From Endothia cerciana (taxonomy: Eukaryota > Ascomycota > Sordariomycetes > Diaporthales > Cryphonectriaceae): DNA of 64,000 bases. Below the pieces are notes generated by a model. The model was not told where the DNA came from. It did not search any database and saw only the letters and a program-made list of their open reading frames with translations. Of this stretch, positions 55,674-64,000 are shown piece after piece; within the stretch, counting starts at the first letter, position 1, and each line of letters begins with the position of its first letter. A program made the translations under genes and the position numbers. Location: contig JALRMH010000037.1 of assembly GCA_026119935.1 (NCBI GenBank), positions 124,001 to 188,000 on the forward strand. The letters are read 5' to 3'.

Positions 55674-57794
55674 CGGATGCCCGAGCCACCTCCGGTTCCT
55701 CCGACCCCCATGATGGCCCTGGAGGAGGCTTTAGCGGGACCTTTACGGGGCTCCCTGGCTATGGTGGGGGTCCAACTGGTCCATCAGCTGGTTGGACGTC
55801 GTGGCCGTACCAGTATTGACCAGCATCTCGATCTGTCTGATCATCCGGAGAGCTCTAATTGAGCTCTCTTGTGAGGTGTGGAGCCGGTCCAAGGATTGGC
55901 TGACCTGGGCTACTTCTTGGTATGAGTTTTTGGGCGAGGCATCTTAGACGGATTTTGTCGCGGCCCTCGAAAGGTGTGATCCATCCCAGCTGACTGGGAT
56001 GTATCTGTAGCCGCATATAGACTGCTATAGAGGTTGCTTTGGCATTTGAACTGGTCTTATCTTCGCTATGGAGTCTGTATTTCTCACCACTCCCTGCTTG
56101 TCGCTGGCTGAGTCCCACTTTGACAATGTAATCTCAACTGATAGTCAGGTGGCATTCATCGTTATCCGGACTACGATTGAAGAATTTGAAAATCTACCTG
56201 CAGTTACTCCCGCTGACTCGTTTTCTGCCACTTCTTACCCTCAGGCGTCGTGTGATGACAATGCACATCTATACTTGATAATGTGTGCCATGCAGTCACA
56301 CGCAGCTAGTGCCAAAATGGGAGCTAGATGCGATGAAACGAGGATGCCGGATGCCGAAAGGCTGGTGGCGACCACCGTCCATACGAGGCGTACCATTAGA
56401 TAAATCAGCCGGAGATTTCCAGTCGTATGCACACAAACCAAGGCAGCAGTCGATTACAGCGTGTAAGAAGGGTATTTTAACAGCGAGGTACAGCTAAAGA
56501 GGGATGAAGCAACTGGTAAAGGCAAAATTCGTCGATTCTGGACATGGAGGAGCTGGTGAGTGTCTATTGACTTGCTGGAGAACAGCAACAAATGCTTTCG
56601 CAGCTACTTCGTCCTCACCAGAGGTGGACCGTCCTAATCATTGTCGTCAAACAGATGACTAAATTCCTTGCTGAACTTTTACTCCAACATTGAACCCTCA
56701 ACCCTCTGACATGTCAATACCTGTGGCATCAATGGCATCTCCGCGAGCGATGATGCTGTTAAATGTGTCTGATGCCAACATGTATTCCTCTCCCATGGAT
56801 CCCTCTTCGTTATCAACACTGTCTTCGACCACACATCCAGCTGTCCGATCTAGTCGGTGACGTCCACATCCTGCTTGTGATCCTCGACGTCGTAGTGCTT
56901 AGGGTCCAAGAGCAAGACTTTGCGAAGTCTGCGAATCTTAAGCTTAGCGACCCTCACCTGCATGGATAGGTCGCAACAGCATTCGGGATTAGAGTCATCA
57001 TCGGAAACGCTTTTGTAATCGACTATTTGATGGTGGCGCTTGTCGGGAGTTCCGTTGGAGAGCTTGAACTTTTGGATGGCCATGTCGGCGACGTCGTTCT
57101 GTAGGAATGATATCGGCACCTTTCGTCTGCGGAAACAAAGGTGCTGAAGCGCACAAACACCGCAAAGCACACAAAGGAGCACTGTATTGATGGTTCTACG
57201 CTGCCTCCTCAAGTTCTAAGTATGTCTTCAAAGTATCATCACTGCTGGCTTAGTCTCTACTATGTCAACCTAAGGTAGGAAAGTGTTGTTATCGCTGATG
57301 CTCTCGACATCGCCATGGGCGGCCGGCAGACTAAGCTAGCCGTACTCCCTCGGGGAAAGCCTCAATTCTTCAAGCTGTATGTTCAAAGAGGTGAATTGGC
57401 AAGGTTCGCCACCGAGGCAGCGCCGCAATTAATTCCTATGGGTTGTCAAACATCGAAGGAGCTGTCCAGAGTGTCCGGCATTGCCGGAGGCGAGGCCCTC
57501 ATATGTTGAATCAAGTAGCCTAAGTATAGGCAATGTTTCAAATATTCATAGTCATGAGGTGGCTGATGATAAGAAGTACATGCCCGAGTGTTGCCCAAAT
57601 GCTAATCCCCAACATAAAAGCCCAAACACCTTGCACTAATCCAAATACAGCAATGCCATGCTAAACAAAAACCCAGTTCTCGTACAGTCTGCGGTCGCCG
57701 TCATATAACCCATAGAATCTCGGCGAGGACGAATGTAGATCGTCAGTCTGGAAGCTTCACGAAGGAGATCGCCGTCGCCCGCAAAGATGCCCCT
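55674..57794. other. Gene-poor interval with one exon-like segment
   Basis: No intact gene is supported. Short ORFs occur at 56068-56403 (plus) and 57315-57509 (plus) without resemblance. The exon-like minus-strand segment is listed separately. Confidence 0.4.
56850..57126 (-). other. Exon-like coding segment of unknown gene
   Basis: On the minus strand an open frame follows a good acceptor (TTTCCGCAG at about 57127) and runs to a stop at 56850. It reads KVPISFLQNDVADMAIQKFK, then KRHHQIVDYKSVSDDDSN and CCCDLSMQ, where a GTGAGG donor-like site also occurs. No ATG start is found; upstream sequence stays open and hydrophobic. It could be the last exon of an unresolved or decayed gene. Confidence 0.3.
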
Positions 57795-58878
57795 TCACAC
57801 CGCCTGGGTCTTGGGCAGGTACTGGCTCATCAACTCCAGGGGTACCCGAAGGCCCATGATCGTGTGGACTGTTGTTCCCCCCGGAGCGCGAACCAGGGCA
57901 TCTTCGACGAGGACTTGATATCCGATGGACGCTGAGGCGTACACTGCCCTCAGCGTCTCGGCGACCTCCTTCTCCCGGGCCTCCATGGCCTTGCTTGCGC
58001 CAGGCTTGGCTCTCTTTTGCCACCAAACCCGACCGATCTTATCATCCCGGGGGAGCGCCGGCTCAAGGATAAAAATAGGGGATCCACTGGGCCGGTACTC
58101 CTCCGGGATGCGCTGGTCAGCAAAGCACGCGTAGTACAGGCTGAACACGTGCTTGAGAAGCTTATTGCCAGCAAACTGGAACACAAGGGGACGTCAGCGA
58201 ACAGAAAGTTTTCCGCCTGGTATCTGTAAGGTTTTGGTTATGACATACCTTGATCCCGGTGGCTTCGTCCCTTTCCTCGATATGGATCATTTCTATGAAG
58301 ACGACGGCGTCTTCATAGCCTGGTCCCTGGATGTCGAGCTCCTTGGGCTGTCCATTGTTCCCGTAGAGCGGCCGCAGCGCTTGTGCCATGTCCTTTGCCG
58401 TGTATCTGTACCTGGACATGGAGCCCTGCAGCCACTCGGAGACCCAGAGCGGGGGGCTTTGATCTTTCTGCGAGGGGATAGACTTTCGCAGCAGCCAGCC
58501 GTCGATATGGCCAATCTGAAACCCCCCCCGAGGCAGCGTCAGAAACAGGTCGCCGCGGTAGTTGACGCGGCTCTTGAATCCGAGCGGGTCCTCAGAGACT
58601 CTGAGCCTCATCTCCAGGGGAACAAGGGGCCCGTCGACTGGGAACGGCACCTGCTTCGAGCGGCGCATCTCGGCCAGAAGCCCAGGCTCGTCTTGGTCGG
58701 CTTCCGGGGTGGGTAATGTGCCCTCGGAAGACGTGCCCGGACCCTTGCGTGCGGCAGAGTCAACGGTCTCCAGGAACACAGGACGATCGGACTCTGGGCT
58801 GGGTGTCATGTCTCCCCCAGAGGTTTTCTGCCGCTTGCTGGGCGGCCCAGAGCCCTCTCGGCACCGGCAGGGAGCCAT
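57795..58878 (-). CDS. Hypothetical protein, two exons, disordered N-terminus
   Basis: Exons 58878..58249 and 58175..57795 give 336 residues; GTATGT donor, TTCCAG acceptor, phase 0. Residues 1-70 are Pro/Ser/Glu-rich with a basic stretch PPSKRQK that could be a nuclear localisation signal. The middle is ordered (VPFPVDGPLVPLEMRLRVSE, GDLFLTLPRGGFQIGHIDGW, SEWLQGSMSRYRYTAKDMAQ). The second exon is helical and ends LPKTQAV. I do not recognise the family; the composition and narrow layout suggest a lineage-restricted gene. Confidence 0.65.
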
Positions 58879-61103
58879 AGGCAATGAGCTTGATGGAATC
58901 TATGTAGTGCCATATATGCACTACGCAAAGGTCGTATGGAACTAGGTTCCAAGAAAGTGGGTGTAGGATCTCGATCTCTACTATAATCACCTTGGAGGGC
59001 ACTCAAAGTGGCAATCAAGTGTGTATAGCAGAGATCTGTGTAGAAAGGGTCCATGGAGAATCGCCTTGGGAGGATCATTGTGGGAAGAGGCATACCATGG
59101 TTATGTATTAGCATCCAGCGCAGCTTCATCACAAAGACCTGGCAGAGTTCCCACAATCAGTCCACATAGGAGCTCTTGCGGACGCGATCTGATCCTAGCG
59201 TGAGGCCTGGCCGATGTAATGACAAGATATTCACGAAGGATTGTCCTGCCTGGAACAACTTGACACAAGGCTCCGGAGTTTAGGATCCTCAGAGTGGATC
59301 AAAGCTGCCTGGGTAATGACCTAGCCTTGGGACTAGGAGGCACTACATGGGTTATCTTTGTTTGTGCTGCATCATATCACAGTTGAGATTTCCAATCCAG
59401 GGCGATGCGTCCTAGTTTGTTTTGTAAGTCTGATCACCTCTCACCCACGCTGTCGAGCCCAACTTTTTCTTGGTATCATTTACGACGAACATCTCGAGGC
59501 TACAAGGTCAAAGCCTGTCAACCGTCTGAGTTGATGCGGTATATTATACATTAAAGATCACTTGATGTTAAGACGACATTTAGTGTTCTCAGTGTAGTTC
59601 GTGAGGGCTGGGTTTTGGCTATGTTCCTCTTACACTCTTCGTTTTGCCCTCCAGTCCAGTACTCGTGTAGTTCTAGACGCAGTGTGCTGAGAACGACATG
59701 ATGACGAACCTACATCTGCACACATCCTTCCAGCTCGTTCGGCATGTCAGTCAGACCAAACTTGCTCAAATGAATTGAGCTAGGACCGAGCGATTACGAT
59801 CAGATGGACGACCTGATATCAGTGATCTCCACTAGTCGTCCCTAGAGCCTTGCAGCCACGGCCCGTGCCGCTGATCTCGGCGCATCCTCATCGGATCGTG
59901 GCAGTACTTGCTTCCGACGAGGCTAGTCAGGAAATGATCCGGTATGCTTAGGACCATGCCTGCGGTCGATTGAGTTACGAGATGATCGTCCTCGTCCGGG
60001 TTCCAAACTGCCCACCTTGCGAGCCTGCATGGAGAGAATGCCGTCATCAACATTGGCATCTCTGAGATACACTTGGTACCCGACAGTGCGTTTATCTGTA
60101 GAATGTTGATGGGCGTGGCTTCAATACTTTTCAACCTTTCGTTCATGCTTGGCTCTGCTAGGCGTCATCCATCTCCAGGAAACCCTCTCAACCAGCCATT
60201 TCCCCTGGTGGCAGAAGAAGGTAGGTCGTTGGGCCTGCAAATGACAACCATGATCGTGATCTTTCATTGAGTGGGAATGCTGTGAGGTTTATGGTAGGTT
60301 TGTACGCCACATATCTTCAAGTTTCGTGGCCTCGACCCAAGGCGAAATGCGTCCACTGTAAAGCTTTGATACGTTTTCCGAGGCAATTGGGGAAGTTGAT
60401 TTCCCGCCTTATTCGCGGTGTAGTTTAGAATCAATGGAATCCTTCTGTGGCGGCAACCACCGCGGAGACTTCGACATACCTCGCCTCAATTGGACTAAGC
60501 CTGCCTCTGGCTACTGTAGCATCAGTGCCTACCCTTCTCTGCCTATCAAGGTGTACCAGAAGAATCTCTATAGGACCGAATTCATGATCGGTGGTTATTT
60601 TTAAGACATCGTCTGGCTCTCGAGATGTTCCCCCGAGGCGAGACCCCAATTTGATGCTGATTCGAGGTTTAGGCCCAGCTACAGCTCGTCCCTAAGCCGG
60701 TCTCATCAGTGTGCAGAGATACTGTTGCAGTGCTGGCGGGAAAAGTTTTAATGGAGGGGATAACGGCTTGATACCAGGCACCACGGCATGAGGCCTGGGA
60801 CCGGAAGTCAGAGTCCAAGAGAAAGGCTCCATTGGCAGGACAAAAAATCATATAAGGTATCCTATAGTATTCCCAGTGAAATCTTTTGCAATCCCTGTGA
60901 ACTTTTGGTGTGCCACTGCGGAGTGCCTCCCTTCCATATCCTCCCGTCTACTGAACAAGAGAAGAAAAAACAAGAAGAAAAAACAAGAAAAAGAAGAAAA
61001 AAAAACCACCTGAATGGTGCAGGTAATTGCTGTCTAGGTTATGCTTTGAAAGTGGTGGTGTTCCCATCACAGTGTCATCCTCCTCGGGACAAGAAGAAGG
61101 ATT
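58879..61103. other. Gene-poor interval, no gene seen
   Basis: 2.2 kb with short ORFs only; an A/G-rich tract (GAAGAAAAAACAAGAAGAAA type) lies at 60960-61008, just downstream of the oxidoreductase stop. Confidence 0.5.
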
Positions 61104-62608
61104 CTAGGCAGAAGTCTTTGCGGTATCCGGTTTGAACCAGGCCCTTGGGCCGTACCACGTCCCCTTCACAAAGCTATTCCAGTACACGCTGGGGAAGAAG
61201 TCCTTCTTCAGGTGGTAGAAGACCCGCCGTGGTACATCCTGGCTGCCGATACCGGGCACCTTGGCGAACGTCTCATCGGGCACGCCTCCGTACTTGAATT
61301 CGCACAGCATCAGCTCGTTGTGGCCGGTCAGCAGGGGGCAAGACGCGTAGCCGGTGTAGCCAGCCTTGAGCTCCTTGCCACGAATGGTGGCGAGCAGGTT
61401 GTCAACCAGAACAGGGGCCTGAGATGAGATGGCGGCGGCAGTCTTGGAGTTGGGGAGGGAGGAGGCATCGCCAATGGAGAAGACATTGGGGTATTTGTTA
61501 TGCTGAGTGGTGGTCTTGTCCACATCAACCCAGCCAGCAGAGTCGGCTATCACCATTGAAGAGTCAGCACTTAGCCTAACCCCAGGTCTTTAGTTTCGAT
61601 GGATGGCATCCTTACCCAGAGGGGACTTGGCTACCCAGTCCCAAGGCTTTTGGGGAGGGACCACATGCAAGAATCCAAATTCCTTCTGGACCTCCTTGCC
61701 ATTGTCTGCCAGGTTCTTGAAAGTGGCTGTCTTGTTCTTCACATCCACTCCAACCAAGTTGTGCTGGAAGAGACCCTCCACCTTGCGCTGCACACGCAGC
61801 TCTTCAAGTGCCTTGGAGTATTTCGGCACAGCGAACATTGCTACATCACGATCAGTGGCCCCGCCCCACAGGATGTAAAGGGATTGAGGGGCGTACCTGG
61901 AGCACCGGTAGCGAAAAACGGCAGGATCTCCTTCCTCACACCCTCATTCTCCCACTGGGACAGTGCCATCCACATGATCTTCTGTGGGGCCCCAGCACAC
62001 TTGATGACGCCTGCCGGCTGCGTGAACACGGCCGTCCCCTTTTTGAACGCCTGGATGTTCTCCCAAACCTGCTCGACCGTCTTGTCCGAGTATATGGAGC
62101 TCACGTTGCTGGTCGTATCCTGCAGGGCCTCAGGCAGCCCCTTGACACCCGCAAAGTTGACCTCCAGACCGGGCGCCACCACCAGGTACTCGTACGAGAC
62201 CTCGACACCGTCGGACGTCTTAAGCTCGTTGTTCTCCGGGTCGAACTTGGCAGCCTGCAAGGGATAGTGCGTGACATTCTTGGGTATGATGCTGGACAGC
62301 GGCCGGCTCATGTCGCTCAGCGGCTTGAGGCCTGAGCCGACGAGGGTCCATCCGGGCTGGTAGTGATGGTCCTTGGCCGGGTCCAAGATGGCGATCTCAT
62401 CTTTTTGGAACCCCTTGGACCGTAGCAGCTGGGCAGCGACTGTGACTCCTGCGGTGCCTCCTCCAACGATGACCACGCGGTGGTGAGGCTTTGGGGGTAT
62501 GGCGTTAACGGTGGCGTACGATCTGAGGGCTGAGGCCGCCAGCGGCAGTTGCCTCTGAAAGGCCCTGGTAGAGGCGCGGGAGGCCACTGCTCCGGATGCA
62601 GCTGCCAT
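61104..62608 (-). CDS. hmt2: Sulfide:quinone oxidoreductase, mitochondrial
   Basis: Exons 62608..61897, 61840..61616 and 61546..61104 give 459 residues; GTACGC and GTAAGG donors, both junctions phase 1. An Arg/Ala-rich presequence (~1-35, ending near LRSYATV) targets mitochondria. The FAD-binding Rossmann motif is VVIVGGGTAGVTVAAQLL near 45-62. The conserved YQPGWTLVGSG segment follows. Redox-active Cys candidates lie in GVIKCAGAPQK and in YASCPLLTGHNEL. The C-terminal half holds NVFSIGDASSLPNSKTAAA, the second FAD contact, and the membrane-facing end. The enzyme oxidises sulfide to persulfide and passes electrons to ubiquinone, detoxifying H2S. The symbol follows the fission yeast orthologue. 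Confidence 0.95.
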
Positions 62609-63582
62609 CGTGAGATCCTGGGGAGTAAGGATGATAATATTGGCGGAGGGGTTGGTATGGAGGACCGTTTCGGAGCCTCGATATTCAAAGATTTGTAAGA
62701 TTCAAAAACAACTAAGTTACCAAAGACCTCGTTTTGTAAGCCAACACTGGGGCGATGGCGTGATGGATCTGCAGTGGGCTGTCATGACTAAGGAAGGGCA
62801 CTGGGAGGAAACCAACCAATGAGATCATGGTGGAAGACCCTAACCCGAGGGAAATCGACCGCCCCCCCCCCCCCCAAACTAGAGGGAGGGAAAGAAAAAG
62901 AAGCAAAAATAAAAGATAAACCCCGAGATACGCAAACATCCACCCATTGTTTTTTATGCCAACATCTCTGATCTTCATATCTTGTCGAACTGAAGGAAGA
63001 ATTCTCCGAGATACAGGGATGGTGATAGGGATTACCAGGTGTGGAGACACAGTGAATCTTGTAGCCCCAAGCGGAAGATAGCACATCTAGAGAGCGTCAA
63101 CTTGTTAAAGTCTGGCCACAGATATTGAAGTATTATTGGGTCGCCTCTTCACTTGAGCTCTTGCTATCTACCATTTGTTTCGAATAAGTTGCATGACTAG
63201 ACTGGCTGGTAACCCAAGGTTGGTTGCCATGTTGTATAGAGATATGATAAGAGGAAGTATAGCTAGCTCAGCAGTAGAAGCAATTAGAACGAAAATCAAT
63301 GCATTACTGAGAGTGAAAGGTACTATGGTCTGTGCTCTGGCTGATCTGAAGATTACAGAGTTTTAGCAAAATCTAGATGATGGTAGTGTTGTGTGGTCGG
63401 TGATGTACATACTAGGAGGTCTGCTGGTTGGGTGTGCACACATGGGTCCTCAAGACCGGCTCATCATCACTTCTGCCACATTCATTTTCAAGCCCCTACC
63501 CAGACAATCAACTGTGTACCAATTGTGCTACTCCTGAGGCTTGAGACCTGCCTCATACACAAACAACCTCATCTCACACTAT
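62609..63582. other. Promoter of the oxidoreductase gene and intergenic DNA
   Basis: No gene seen. A C14 run lies at 62862-62875 about 255 bp upstream of the start codon. Confidence 0.5.
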
Positions 63583-64000
63583 TCATATAACGGCCTCGAA
63601 GATCTGCATGCCACTCCCTGTCTCCCATTTAACGTCCACGCCTGGTGCCACATAAAAGATATAACCCTCCTTCAGTTCGAATTCTTTACCATCCGCGGCC
63701 ATCTTCCCCGTGCCTTGCGTAACAATCATCACCCCGGGTCCATCCCCCGCCTTGATCTCATCACTCTCGCCCGCCCTCAGCCCGGCAAGGAGCATGTCGA
63801 ACTCGCTCATCGGCGGCTTGTACACGACCGTCTTGCCCGTCCTGCTCCTCTCGCTCTTCTGGCTCGGCAGGGTCACGTCCTCCCTGCTGTGCGCCCTGAA
63901 CGTCAGCGTGTCCGCGAACACGTCGACATTGTTCCTGTCGGCCGCCGGGCAGAAGCCCACGTTGAGCACGTTGTTCGACCGCGCCATGCACTCGACGATG
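63583..64000 (-). CDS. Mannose-6-phosphate isomerase, type I (C-terminal part, cut by window edge)
   Basis: The frame is open from the window edge to a TGA at 63583-63585, about 138 codons. It begins IVECMARSNNVLNVGF, the conserved entry to the C-terminal cupin of type I phosphomannose isomerase, and continues with GKTVVYKPPMSEFDML, VTQGTGKMAADGKEF and GYIFYVAPGVDVKW. The enzyme interconverts mannose-6-phosphate and fructose-6-phosphate, feeding GDP-mannose for glycosylation and wall mannan. The zinc-binding catalytic half lies outside the window. An internal ATG within the ECM motif is not the start. Confidence 0.93.
   Translation of the reverse strand, partial: IVECMARSNNVLNVGFCPAADRNNVDVFADTLTFRAHSREDVTLPSQKSERSRTGKTVVYKPPMSEFDMLLAGLRAGESDEIKAGDGPGVMIVTQGTGKMAADGKEFELKEGYIFYVAPGVDVKWETGSGMQIFEAVI

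Overview
The window is GC-rich nuclear DNA of a filamentous ascomycete, most likely Pezizomycotina and probably Sordariomycetes. The genes have short (about 50-200 bp) GT-AG introns with fungal branch motifs. The families include DUF3176, DUF3431, HsbA-type wall proteins, fungal arylsulfotransferases and NACHT/ankyrin STAND proteins. Repeated DNA carries C-to-T and G-to-A decay that looks like repeat-induced point mutation (RIP). No genus can be named from sequence alone.

Layout. 1-18 kb is mostly ordinary: an AT-hook nuclear protein, an intron-containing tRNA-Trp, an F-box protein, a small cupin, a copper amine oxidase (with a GC-AG intron), a short mitochondrial/membrane-type protein and a DUF3431 protein. 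18.5-22.7 kb is repeat-rich. It holds a spliced fragment of a duplicated gene (a second decayed copy lies at 6.6-6.9 kb), a 43-bp satellite array of about 2 kb broken by an assembly gap, and degenerate sequence. 22.7-32.4 kb is the most unusual block. It has a small orphan gene, then an SNF2-family ATPase gene carrying a +1 frameshift just before its Walker A motif. Head-to-head with the SNF2 gene, across only 383 bp, is a 1488-codon STAND gene whose exons join an N-terminal helical domain, a NACHT NTPase, a zinc-finger-like module, ankyrin repeats and, in phase, a complete C-terminal WD40 domain of Tup1/RCO-1 type. This looks like a fungal NLR-type receptor with an integrated co-repressor domain and is the best candidate here for something undescribed.

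34.7-50.7 kb is metabolic and secretory: a URE2-like glutathione transferase, an amidase pseudogene with six nonsense codons and no indel, a DUF3176 membrane protein, a GH20 hexosaminidase-like enzyme, a metallo-beta-lactamase-fold hydrolase, an arylsulfotransferase-like secreted/membrane protein and an HsbA-like serine/glycine-rich wall protein. 50.7-61 kb is gene-poor, with two lineage-specific hypothetical genes. 61-64 kb returns to core metabolism: mitochondrial sulfide:quinone oxidoreductase and the C-terminal end of type I phosphomannose isomerase, which runs off the window edge.

Exon structures were derived by hand from splice motifs and reading-phase closure. Those with conserved domains on both sides of the junction are strong; first exons and single-exon hypotheticals are weaker. 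Eight G/C homopolymer runs of 9-16 bases are scattered through the window and could cause local frame errors.
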